From positions 7,017 to 71,016 of the forward strand of contig DATFOK010000105.1 in the NCBI GenBank assembly GCA_035265665.1: a stretch of DNA of 64,000 bases, read 5' to 3'. Numbering within the stretch: position 1 is the stretch's first letter; the number at the start of each line of letters is the position of its first letter. This document shows positions 33,474 to 44,317 of the stretch, piece by piece. The translations under genes were made by a program, and so were the position numbers. Under the pieces are notes generated by a model, which was not told the origin of the DNA, made no database searches, and worked only from the letters and a program-made list of their open reading frames with translations. Source of the DNA: DASUPK01 sp035265665. Lineage in GTDB: Bacteria; Actinomycetota; Thermoleophilia; Solirubrobacterales; 70-9.

Positions 33474-35132
33474 CTACGCAGGCGCATCGGAGCCGCGCTC
33501 CTCGAGAGGGGGCCGCGGGTAGGGCTCAGCCGCGCCTAGGCGGCGCGTGAGCAGGGCCGCTACCACGGCCGCCAGCAGAGCTCCGAAGAGCAGTCCCGGC
33601 GGGCTGGAGCCGCCGGCCACGAGGCGAAGCGCCGTGATCAGCCCCGCCGCCCAGATCAGCGCCCCGAGCGCGTCGAGCACGGGCGTCCTGCCGCGAATGA
33701 GCATGGGCAGGACCCAGGCGGCGAGCGCGAAGACGCCCGCCCCGGCGAGCACCGAGCCGTCGATCAGCGGGGCGACCACGTCACCGACGGCGATCCTCGC
33801 CGAATCCGCCCAATGGGCGGGTGCATCCGCCACGGGGCCGAGCAGAAGCGTTCGGTGGGCGACCTCCTCCCAGGCGGCGAGCCAGAGATAGCCGATGCTG
33901 CCGAGCAACGCGCGTCCGGCAGCGCCGCGGGTGAGCCCGGCGAGCGCCGGATAGACCGGCCCCAACCCGGCGAGCCCGAGGATCGGCGCTAGCCCGGGCA
34001 GGGCGATCGCCGCGGGATCGATCGCGGCCAGCAGCAGCGGGGCACCAAGGACGAGGACGAGCGCGGCGACACCCGGCTCGCCGGCACCGAGCACGAGCCA
34101 GAGGAAGGCCAGCGCGAGCTGGAGCGCGTAGGCCGGGCGTGGCCGACCTATCGCGAGGGCGCCGGGGAGCAAGGCGGCTAGCGCGATGGGCGCCGGGGCG
34201 CCGGTCGCGATCAGCGCCGCGAGGCCGAGCGCGGCGACGCCGGCGGCCGGGAGAAAGCGGGTGACCTCCGGGCGGCGGCGCGGCTCCAGGAAGGCCTCGC
34301 CGTCGATACCGGCGATTGGGGGCAGCGGCTCACCATCGAGCTCGCCGGTATGGCCGGCGAGGGCCGCTCCCAGCTCGGAGGCGAGGGGTCGCTCCTCGGG
34401 ATCGGGATCTAGGGCGGCGTCGATCGCCTGGGTCATCTGATCGGGAAGCTCCGGGCGCACCGCGGCGAGGGGCGCGATCGGCTCACCGATCGCGCGGGCG
34501 GTCGCGGCGGGGCCCTCGCGGAGCAGCGGGTGCTCCCCGCAGAGGCACTCGTACAGGGTCAGCGCCAGCGAGTAGACGTCAGCCGCGGGACCCGGGCGCA
34601 GGCCGTCTGCCTGCTCGGGCGCCATGTAGGCGAGCGTCCCGACGACCGCACCGGTGGCCGTCAGCGTCTTCTCACCGGCGATGCGGGCGATCCCGAAGTC
34701 GACGAGCTTCGCCTGCTCGCCGCTCTCGACCAGGATGTTCTCGGGCTTCACGTCGCGATGGACGACTCCCGCGCGATGTGCGGCGGTCAACGCGGCGGCG
34801 GCATCAGCGCCGACTCGCGCAACGAGCCGGTCCGTGAGCTCCCCTCGCCTCCCGAGAGCGCGCAGGGTCTCTCCCTCGATCAGCTCGGAGACCAGGTAGG
34901 CGCGTTCGCCGTCGGTCGCGAGCTCGTACAGGGTCGCGATGTTCCGGTGGGTGAGGCGCGCAACGGCCTGCGCCTCGCGCGTGACCCGCGGCGCGCCGTG
35001 CTCGCGGTCGATCACCTTCACCGCGACGGGGCGCTGCAGCCTCTCGTCCCAGGCGCGATAGACCGTTCCGAAGCCGCCGCTTCCGATCCGGTCCTCAATT
35101 CGGAATCTCCCCAGAACCACCTCACCGACCAT
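33474..35132 (-). CDS. Ser/Thr protein kinase with polytopic membrane C-terminus
   Basis: A 552-aa kinase. Cytoplasmic kinase domain: IGSGGFGTVY, Lys39, HRDVKPEN (125-132), DFG (145-147) and APEQ. Instead of one helix and a sensor domain, the rest (from about residue 290) is a long Ala/Leu-rich hydrophobic region with eight or more possible membrane segments and short loops, ending in a charged tail. This layout suggests sensing inside the membrane, or coupling to a transported lipid. ATG at 35132 gives MVGEVVLGRFRIEDRIG, the normal kinase opening. It lies just upstream of the fhaA operon, with 67 bp between them, and is divergent from the CARDB-protein gene. Confidence 0.88.
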   Translation of the reverse strand: MVGEVVLGRFRIEDRIGSGGFGTVYRAWDERLQRPVAVKVIDREHGAPRVTREAQAVARLTHRNIATLYELATDGERAYLVSELIEGETLRALGRRGELTDRLVARVGADAAAALTAAHRAGVVHRDVKPENILVESGEQAKLVDFGIARIAGEKTLTATGAVVGTLAYMAPEQADGLRPGPAADVYSLALTLYECLCGEHPLLREGPAATARAIGEPIAPLAAVRPELPDQMTQAIDAALDPDPEERPLASELGAALAGHTGELDGEPLPPIAGIDGEAFLEPRRRPEVTRFLPAAGVAALGLAALIATGAPAPIALAALLPGALAIGRPRPAYALQLALAFLWLVLGAGEPGVAALVLVLGAPLLLAAIDPAAIALPGLAPILGLAGLGPVYPALAGLTRGAAGRALLGSIGYLWLAAWEEVAHRTLLLGPVADAPAHWADSARIAVGDVVAPLIDGSVLAGAGVFALAAWVLPMLIRGRTPVLDALGALIWAAGLITALRLVAGGSSPPGLLFGALLAAVVAALLTRRLGAAEPYPRPPLEERGSDAPA

Positions 35133-35182
35133 GGCCGCTATGAGTTCGCTCCCGGACCATCTTTTCCTGTAGACCGCATAGA

Positions 35183-35219
35183 ACGGGTTCTCCTCGGCTC
35201 CGCCTCGGAGCACCCTCGC
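35183..35219 (+). repeat. REP-like palindrome, copy B
   Basis: Located between the divergent kinase (start 35132) and the CARDB-protein gene (start 35270). It matches the reverse complement of copy A with one missing and one changed base over 38 positions. Arms GGGTTCTCC and GGAGCACCC flank CGGCTCCGCC; the single change is in the apex (GGCTCCGCC instead of GGCTTCGCC). Confidence 0.75.
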
Positions 35220-35269
35220 ATCTACTGAATTACATGCGTCAAGGGCCCTGTTCATACTGATGCGCGGTT

Positions 35270-36349
35270 TTGGCATTCCTCGATTCCGAACAAGACGAGC
35301 TGGTCCTCGAGGACGAGCCGCCCGAGCGCCCTCGGCGCAGGGTCGGGGGGCCCCAAAGGCGACGGCAGCAGTTCCTCGTCCGACGCCTGATCGGCGTCGG
35401 GGTGGGCCTGGCATTCCTGATCCTGATCGTGATCGCGTTTCGAGGCTGCCTCGAGGCCCGCTCGGACCGGGGCCTGCGCAACTACGACTCGGACGTCGCG
35501 ACGATCATGCAGCAGTCCGAGCAGAGCGGAAGGGACTTCTTCAACCTGCTCAACAGAACCGGCGGGACCTCGAGCTCGCTCGATGCGCAGCAGGAGGTCC
35601 TGCGGCAGCGGGACACCTCTCAGACGCTCCTCGATCGCGCCGACGACATTGATGCGCCGGGCCAGATGGACGACGCGCAGAACGCGGTGATCCAGACACT
35701 GACGTTACGCCGCGACGCCCTGAGCTCGATCGCGGAGAGCGTCCCCCAGGCCACCGCCCGGACCCAGACGGGCAACGCGATCACAGCGATCACCAACGCG
35801 ATGGGCTCGCTCTACGCGAGTGACGTGCTCTGGACGCAGATCGCCAAGCCCGAGATCGAAAACGTCCTCGAGGACGAGGGTGTGGACGCGACACCACTGC
35901 CCAACGGGAGATTCATGCCGGCCAACGCCACGGACTTCCTGAACCAGACCACCCTCGTCACCAAGCTCAATGCGCTCACCGGGCAGACCGCGACGACCGG
36001 GGGGGTTCACGGCCTGCAGCTCGACTCGACCACGATCGGCGGCCAGACCCTGACCCCGGACTCGACCAACACGGTCCCGGCGGACGCCCAGGAGATCGAC
36101 ATCCAGCTGACCAATTCGGGCGACAGCGACGAGACCGGGATCACCGTGACCGTCACCCTGGGCGGCAACGAGCTCACCGGCCAGCTGCAGGCGCTGAGCG
36201 CCGGTGAGCAGGGGACCGTGACGATCCCACTGACCACCAAGCCGACGCCGGGTACGGACACGACGCTGGAGGTCGTGGTCAATCCGGTCGCCGGCGAGCA
36301 GATCACCACCAACAACACGTCCACGTACACGGTCGTCTTCGGCTCCTGA
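35270..36349 (+). CDS. Membrane-anchored protein with C-terminal CARDB-like domain
   Basis: A 359-aa protein of unknown function. Acidic then Arg-rich N-terminus, one membrane helix (about residues 40-58), an extracytoplasmic alpha-helical region (about 65-190) rich in Gln, Asp and Leu, and a beta-sandwich from about 265 (EIDIQLTNSGDSDETGITVT...) that looks like a CARDB adhesion module. The start is a TTG at 35270, with a poor ribosome site. It is coupled to pheA (TGATG), an unrelated enzyme. The large number of Thr/Ser residues in the tail would suit an exported, possibly glycosylated domain. Confidence 0.78.
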   Translation: MAFLDSEQDELVLEDEPPERPRRRVGGPQRRRQQFLVRRLIGVGVGLAFLILIVIAFRGCLEARSDRGLRNYDSDVATIMQQSEQSGRDFFNLLNRTGGTSSSLDAQQEVLRQRDTSQTLLDRADDIDAPGQMDDAQNAVIQTLTLRRDALSSIAESVPQATARTQTGNAITAITNAMGSLYASDVLWTQIAKPEIENVLEDEGVDATPLPNGRFMPANATDFLNQTTLVTKLNALTGQTATTGGVHGLQLDSTTIGGQTLTPDSTNTVPADAQEIDIQLTNSGDSDETGITVTVTLGGNELTGQLQALSAGEQGTVTIPLTTKPTPGTDTTLEVVVNPVAGEQITTNNTSTYTVVFGS

Positions 36350-37218
36350 TGAGCGGCACGACGGTGCGGGTTACCTACCTGGGGCCGCCGGGGACCTTCA
36401 GCGAGGACGCCCTGAGAGCGGCGGTCGGCGACGAGGTCGTCGAGGCGATCCCGTCCGCCTCGGTCTACGACGCGATCATCGCCCTCCGCGAGGGCGCGGC
36501 GGACCGGGCTCTCGTGCCGTTCGAGAACTCGATCGAGGGCGCGGTCACCGCCACCCTCGACACGCTCGCCTTCGATGCCGACGGGCTCACCCTCGTCGGC
36601 GAGTACGACCTGCCCATCCGCCACTGCCTGATCGCCCGTGATCGGATTCCGCTCGAGCGCATCGAGGTCGTGCTCTCCCACCCGCAGGCGAGCGCCCAGT
36701 GCGCCCGCTTCATCCGCGAGAGCCTGCCACAGGCGGAGGTCCGAGCCGCGCCCAGCACGGCCGAGGCCGTGAGGAGCGTGGCCGAGTCCGACCGTCCCTG
36801 GGCCGCGCTCGGCGCGGAGTCGGCCGCTCGGCTCTACGGGGCCGCGATTCTGCGGCACGGCGTCGAGGACGAGGCCGACAACATCACCCGGTTCGTCTGG
36901 GTAGCGCGCGAAGGGACGAAGCCGTCCGGCTCGGGGCCGTGGCGGACCTCGCTGGTCTTCTCCGAGCTCGGCGAGGACCATCCGGGCGCCCTCGTCGACG
37001 CCCTGCGCGTCTTCTCGAGCCGTGAGGTGAACCTGACCCGGATCGAATCGCGGCCGCTACGCCGCGGCCTCGGCCGCTACCAGTTCTTCCTGGACATCGA
37101 GGGCGCCGCGGACGATGAGCCGCTCGCCTCCGCACTCGAGGACCTTCGCTCCAAGGCCGAGACCGTCCGCGTGCTCGGCAGCTGGCCGACCGCGGCACCG
37201 CCCGGAGTTCCCGGGTAG
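36349..37218 (+). CDS. pheA: Prephenate dehydratase
   Basis: A 289-aa enzyme that converts prephenate to phenylpyruvate for phenylalanine synthesis. Catalytic domain: YLGPPGTFSEDAL, ALVPFENSIEGAVTATLD, LSHPQASAQCARFI, and the motif DNITRFVWV with the catalytic Thr (TRF). A C-terminal ACT domain (GALVDALRVFSSREVNLTRIESRP) gives phenylalanine feedback. Length is typical of the monofunctional actinobacterial enzyme. ATG overlaps the upstream stop by one base. Confidence 0.95.
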   Translation: MSGTTVRVTYLGPPGTFSEDALRAAVGDEVVEAIPSASVYDAIIALREGAADRALVPFENSIEGAVTATLDTLAFDADGLTLVGEYDLPIRHCLIARDRIPLERIEVVLSHPQASAQCARFIRESLPQAEVRAAPSTAEAVRSVAESDRPWAALGAESAARLYGAAILRHGVEDEADNITRFVWVAREGTKPSGSGPWRTSLVFSELGEDHPGALVDALRVFSSREVNLTRIESRPLRRGLGRYQFFLDIEGAADDEPLASALEDLRSKAETVRVLGSWPTAAPPGVPG

Positions 37219-37267
37219 GTGGCGGCCGAAGCAGGCGGGAAGCACCCGGCGTCAGTTGGGGGCTCGT

Positions 37268-37273
37268 CTACAA
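37268..37273 (+). promoter_or_regulatory. Possible -10 element (TACAAT) before the HNH nuclease gene
   Basis: TACAAT at 37268-37273 lies 11 bases before the ATG at 37285, so the transcript would be nearly leaderless. No convincing -35 is present. Confidence 0.35.
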
Positions 37274-37284
37274 TCGCCCGGGAA

Positions 37285-37971
37285 ATGGGCAACGGGGCCA
37301 CGGTGCGTGATTCGGCCGCGGGGTTTGTGGCGGCCGGTAATGTCGGGCCGGCGAGCGGCCGGGCATCGCGAAACGGCCACAACCCCGCCCATCTGAACGG
37401 CAACGGCGCCTCCCCTGACGCAGATGCGGAGGGTGAGGTAGGGGTAGCAGCGCTCCGCCGCCTGACCAGGGGGCGCGTGCTGGTTCTCAACGCGAGCTAT
37501 GAGCCGCTCAACGTCTGCACGGTCCGCCGGGCGCTGGTCCTGATCCTGAAGGAGAAGGCCGAGGTGCTCGAGCGCGGCGACGACGTGCTGCGCTCGGAGA
37601 CGATGAGGATTGACCGGCCCGAGGTCATCCGCCTGATCACCTTCGTCCGCGTCCCGCGCGACACCCACCGACGCCGCATCACCCGCAAGGCCGTGCTCGC
37701 CCGCGACGGCTGGACCTGCCAGTACTGCGGCTCGGACAGGCACAGCCTCACCGTCGACCACGTCATTCCGCGCAGCCGCGGAGGCGAGTCGGTCTGGGAG
37801 AACATCGTCGCCTCCTGCGCGCCTTGCAACCGCAAGAAGGGCAACCGGCTTCCGCAGGAGATCCGCATGCACCCGAGGCGCAGGCCCCGCCCGCCGGGAC
37901 CGACCGTCTTCATCCGGATCGCCGCGCCGCGGACTCCGGACACCTGGGAGCCGTACCTTTTAGCCGCTTGA
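37285..37971 (+). CDS. HNH endonuclease family protein
   Basis: A 228-aa protein. A low-complexity Gly/Asn/Ala N-terminus of about 50 residues precedes the conserved RVLVLNASYEPLNVCTVRRALVLILK region, followed by an HNH domain with a zinc site: CQYCG, LTVDHVIPRSRGG, WENIVASCAPCNRKKGNRLP. This family is widespread in actinobacteria and often annotated as HNH nuclease of unknown target. The ATG at 37285 sits just after a -10-like TACAAT; an upstream GTG at 37219 or starts nearer the conserved part are alternatives, so the N-terminus is uncertain. Confidence 0.85.
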   Translation: MGNGATVRDSAAGFVAAGNVGPASGRASRNGHNPAHLNGNGASPDADAEGEVGVAALRRLTRGRVLVLNASYEPLNVCTVRRALVLILKEKAEVLERGDDVLRSETMRIDRPEVIRLITFVRVPRDTHRRRITRKAVLARDGWTCQYCGSDRHSLTVDHVIPRSRGGESVWENIVASCAPCNRKKGNRLPQEIRMHPRRRPRPPGPTVFIRIAAPRTPDTWEPYLLAA

Positions 37972-37973
37972 GT

Positions 37974-38482
37974 TCAGCGCCTGGCGGGCTCGAACAGGAT
38001 GGCGGTCACCACGGGTCGCGACTCCGGAGCGGGCTGGTCGACGCTCGAATAGGGCCGGTTGAGCAGGTGGCCCCGATGGACGAGTGTGGCGGAGCCGCCA
38101 CCGTCGAGGTTGATCGCGTTCTCGCAACCGAAGGTGATCATGAGGCGAGCAAGCTCAGGAAGATCGAGGCCCGCGTCCACGCCTGTCCGACGGCCGTCGC
38201 AGGCGACCGCAAACAGCTCCGTTCGGCTTAGCCTGAGGGCACAGCGCGGGTGGCGGTCGGCCGTGATGTCCGAGTCGAACTGCGACGCACCCGCGGAGAA
38301 GCCCTCCCGGTCCTCGCCATCCACGAGTGAGCGGCCGGCCGTGACGAGCATCGGACCGGCCGTGACGAGATCGCCAGTACATTCGTGCTCGCGCGTTGAT
38401 ACCGCACCAGGTAGACCGTGGTCTCCTGCCCGTCGTGCAGCCGGACGCGTGTGAGCTCGTAGTTGATGCCGTCGCCCCGCAT
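37974..38482 (-). pseudogene. Phosphodiester glycosidase family (NAGPA-like) remnant with internal deletion and frameshift
   Basis: Two pieces in different frames add up to parts of one family. From ATG 38482 comes GINYELTRVRLHDGQETTVY...ASTNVLAI, a normal N-terminus. The frame then shifts, and from about 38357 the C-terminal half follows (GPMLVTAGRSLVDGEDREGF, QFDSDITADRHPR, and the active-site region INLDGGGSATLVHRG). The middle of the domain, roughly 70-90 residues in relatives as I remember them, is missing. The 14-base sequence CCGGCCGTGACGAG occurs twice at the junction (38335-38348, 38356-38369), a likely rearrangement scar. The C-terminal part alone could start at ATG 38351 but would lack half the fold. 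Confidence 0.75.
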
Positions 38483-38506
38483 GACAAGTCCGGGATATCG
38501 CGCGGG

Positions 38507-41342
38507 CTATTTCCGCTTCTTCTTGCGCTCTGACGCGGCGCGCTGCTTGGCGGTCGCCGTGGGCTTCGGCTTGACCTTGGGCTTCGCCGCCTTCGCCTTG
38601 CCGGCGGCTGTGCTCTCGCTCGAGGCACGCTTCTTCGGTGCGGGCTTCGGCTTCGCCGCGGGCTTGGGCTTGGCCTTCCCCTTGGTCGGTGACTTCCCCG
38701 GCGCCTTCGAGGCCGAGGACCGTCGCCGTGGCGTCTTGGTCACTTTCGGCTCGCCGTTGCCGGCTGCCTCGGCGGCCGCCGCCTCCGCGGCGACGCTCTC
38801 CGCGGTCGGCACCTCGTCCTCGAGCGACGGGGTCTTGGCGGAGGCGCCGTTCCCATTGCCGTTCTCGGACTCGACCACCAGCGCCACCGCGCTCACCCGA
38901 TCGCCCTTCTTCAGATTCATCACCCGCACGCCCTGGGTGGGCCGGCCCATGCGTGAGATTCCCTCGACGGCGTTGCGCTGCACCATGCCGTTCTGCGAGA
39001 TGAAGAGCAGTTCCTGACCCTCGCGGACGACGCGCGCCCCGGCCAGCCCGCCCTTCTTGGCGGTCAGCCTGGCGGTCAGCATCCCCTTGGCCCCGCGGCC
39101 CTTGACCGGGTACTCGACCAGCGCCGTGCGCTTGCCGTAGCCGTTCTCGGTGACGACCAGGAGGTCGCCCTTCGTGTCCGTGTGGTCGACGACGTCGAGG
39201 GACAACACCCGGTTGCCCTTGTCGGAGACGTTCATCCCCTTGACGCCAGCGGTGGCCCGGCCCATCGGCCGCGCCTGCTTCTCACTGAAGCGGGCGGCGT
39301 GACCCGACTTGGAGACCATGATGATGTCGTCCTTGCCCGAGGTCATTCGCACCCGCACGAGCTCGTCGCCCTTGCGGATGTTGATCGCGATGATGCCGTC
39401 GGCCCGGATCGGCGTGTCGTAGTCCTTGAACGGGGTCTTCTTGACCATCCCCTGCGCAGTGCCGAAGACGAGGTACTTGCGCTCGGAGAAGTCGCGGGTC
39501 GGGATCACCGCAGTCACCTTCTCCTTCTCCCTGAGCGGCAGGACGTTGACCAGCGCCCGGCCGCGTGAGGCTCGGCTGCCCTCCGGCAGCTCGTAGACCT
39601 TGAGGCGATAGACCTTCCCCTGGTTGGTGAAGAAGAGCAGGTAATCGTGTGTCGAACAGACGTGCAGGTGCTCGATGTAGTCGCCCTCCTTCATGTTCAT
39701 GCCCTGCACGCCCCGGCCGCCGCGCCGCTGCTGCCTGTAGGTCGCGAGAGGCGTCCGCTTCGCGTAGCCGGAGGCGGTGATCGAGACGACCATCTGCTGG
39801 TCGGCGATCACGTCCTCGATGTCGAGCTCGCCCTCCGCCACGGTGATCTCGGTCCGGCGCTCGTCGCCGTAGCGATCCGCAATCTCAGAGAGCTCGGACT
39901 TGACCAGGCCGAGCACCTTGGTCTCGTCGGCGAGGATCGCGCGGAGCTCCTTGATCAGCTTGCTGAGCTCGGCGTGCTCAGTGCGGATCTTGTCGGCCTC
40001 GAGTGCAGTGAGCCGCTGCAGGCGCATGTCGAGGATCGCCTGGGCCTGTGGACGGGTGAGGGAGAACTTGTCGATCAGCCCGTCCCGGGCGACGTCGGGA
40101 TCCTTGGACCCGCGGATCAACTTGATCACGGCGTCGAGGTTGTCGAGGGCGATCAGCAGCCCCTCGAGGATGTGGGCACGCGCCTCGGCGCGGGCAAGCT
40201 CGTGCTGCGTGCGCCGCGTGATGACGTCGCGCTGGTGGACGACGTAGTGGCGGATCGCCTCGAGCAGGCTGAGGGTCCGCGGGACGCCGTCGACCAGCGC
40301 CACCATGTTGATGCCGAAGCTCTGCTGCATCTGGGTGCGCTTGTAGAGCTGGTTGAGCACGACCTTGGCGGGATCGCCGCCTCGCTTCAGCTCGATCACG
40401 ATTCTCATCCCGGAGCGATCGGACTCGTCGCGGAGGTCGGAGATGCCGGTGATCTTCTTGTCGCGAACCAGGTCCGCGATCTTGGTGATCAGGCCCCCCT
40501 CGCCGCCCTTCTTGACCATGAAGGGGAGCTCGGTGACGATGATCGCCTCCTTGCCGCCCCTGAGCGGTTCCACGTGGGCCCGGGCGCGCACCCTCACCGA
40601 CCCGCGGCCGGACGCGTACGCGTCACGGATGCCCTCGGTCCCCATGATGATTCCGCCGCCGGGGAAATCCGGTCCCTTGACGTGCTTCATCAGGCCCTTG
40701 AGGTCCACCTCGGGGTCGTCGATGAACGCGTTCACCGCCCCGGTGACCTCGCGCAGGTTGTGGGGTGGAATGTTGGTCGCCATCCCCACCGCGATCCCGG
40801 CCGCCCCGTTGACGAGGAGGTTGGGGAAGCGGGACGGCAGCAGCAGCGGCTCCCGTGTGCGCTCGTCGTAGTTGGGGCCGAAGTCGACCGTGTCCGCGTC
40901 GATGTCGCGCAGCATCTGAGTCGCCAGAGGGCCGAGCCGCGCTTCGGTGTATCTCATGGCCGCTGCCGGGTCGTCGTCGATCGAGCCGAAGTTGCCCTGC
41001 CCGTCGATCAGCGGGTAGCGCAGGGAGAACTCCTGCGCCATGCGGACCAGCGTGTCGTAGATCGCCGAGTCGCCGTGCGGGTGGTACTTACCCATCACCT
41101 CGCCGACGATGAAGGCGCACTTGCGGTACGGCCGGTTGGGCTGCAGCCCTAGGTCGTGCATCGCGTAGAGGACGCGCCGGTGCACGGGCTTCAGCCCGTC
41201 TCGTACGTCTGGGAGCGCCCGGCCAACGATCACGCTCATCGCGTAGTCGAGATAGGACGAGCGCATTTCCTTCTCGAGTTCGCGGGGCTCGACGTTGCCG
41301 GTCAGGGCCTCCAAGGTGCCGCCGTCATCGGCGGGCGCGGGG

Positions 41343-41350
<8 letters not shown>
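38507..41350 (-). CDS. gyrA: DNA gyrase subunit A with long basic C-terminal tail
   Basis: A 947-aa gyrase subunit that cuts and reseals DNA to introduce negative supercoils. Catalytic Tyr134 lies in AAMRYTEARLGPL; the quinolone-determining region reads YHPHGDSAIYDT with Ser95 and Asp99, the drug-sensitive residues. The GyrA box QRRGGRG marks a true gyrase, and the beta-pinwheel follows. After about residue 815 comes a ~130-residue extension: an acidic stretch, then a Lys/Pro/Ala/Ser-rich tail (KSPTKGKAKPKPAAKPKP, ending ERKKKRK) like histone H1. The ATG overlaps the gyrB stop by 8 bp. Confidence 0.97.
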
Positions 41351-43829
<2,479 letters not shown>

Positions 43830-43923
43830 TCAGCTTCCTTTCAGTCCAATCAGGGGATGCCTACGACCTTCGTGACCCGGCTCGGAAAGTCCTTGCGGAC
43901 AAGAGGGTCGAGGCCTCACTCAA

Positions 43924-43939
43924 GTAGACATAAGTCTAC
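43924..43939. promoter_or_regulatory. Palindrome GTAGAC-ATAA-GTCTAC upstream of gyrB
   Basis: A perfect 6-bp inverted repeat with a 4-nt spacer in the 179-bp gap between dciA and gyrB, which is unusually AT-rich for this genome. It lies about 95 bp before the gyrB start, where an operator or supercoiling-sensitive promoter would be expected. No clear -35/-10 pair could be fixed. Confidence 0.35.
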
Positions 43940-44008
43940 CAGTCGAGAGCCCCGGAAATTGCGCCAAACTCGCAAAAAGCCCCTGCAAACCGCGAATTAA
44001 ATGAGGAA

Positions 44009-44317
44009 TTACAGCGGATCTGCGGAGGTGATAAATCGGAGGCCCTTCAGAGGGGTCTCGGCGGCCAGTTCCGGGCCGAGCTTGGCGAGGATCTGGGCGC
44101 CGAGCAGGTCGAGCTCCTGGGCCCAGGCAGCCGACGAGCAGGCCACCGTGACGACCCCGGCCCGCTCCGTAACCGGGCTGGTCTCGCGCGCGATCGCCTC
44201 CCCCACCGCGCCCGGCCAGGCGCTCTGCACCGCCGCCAGCAGCGTGGCGGGCTCGGCTCGCTCGAGCGCCTCCCCGATCGCCGCAGCGAGCGGCCGGGGT
44301 GTGCGCCGGCGGGTCAC
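44009..44317 (-). CDS. dciA: DciA-like DUF721 protein (helicase-loading factor)
   Basis: A 102-aa DUF721/DciA protein. It has a helix RPLAAAIGEALERAEPATLLAAVQSAWPGAVGEAIA with the family tryptophan, then VTVACSSAAWAQELDLLGAQIL, the KH-like part that contacts replicative helicase. DciA assists DnaB loading in bacteria that lack DnaC. GTG at 44317 overlaps the recF stop (GTGA), the normal actinobacterial position between recF and gyrB. Confidence 0.9.
   Translation of the reverse strand: MTRRRTPRPLAAAIGEALERAEPATLLAAVQSAWPGAVGEAIARETSPVTERAGVVTVACSSAAWAQELDLLGAQILAKLGPELAAETPLKGLRFITSADPL

Noticed and set aside
35132..35414. N-terminal extension of the polytopic kinase to an upstream start
   Set aside because: The extra residues have no similarity to kinase N-termini and would run through repeat copy B; ATG 35132 gives the normal opening.
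38629..38720. Repetitive GGCTTCGCC-like units in the gyrA tail, resembling the REP-like apex
   Set aside because: They arise from Lys/Pro/Ala codon repeats in the tail (AAG-CCG-GCG type) and lack the flanking arms.
40565..40580. parS-like GTTCCACGTGG in gyrA
   Set aside because: Only one half matches the parS palindrome and the other half departs; it is in conserved coding sequence. No good parS was seen elsewhere in the window.
39182..41152. Long plus-strand frames antisense to gyrA
   Set aside because: They mirror the codon structure of gyrA and have no independent domain or ribosome site.
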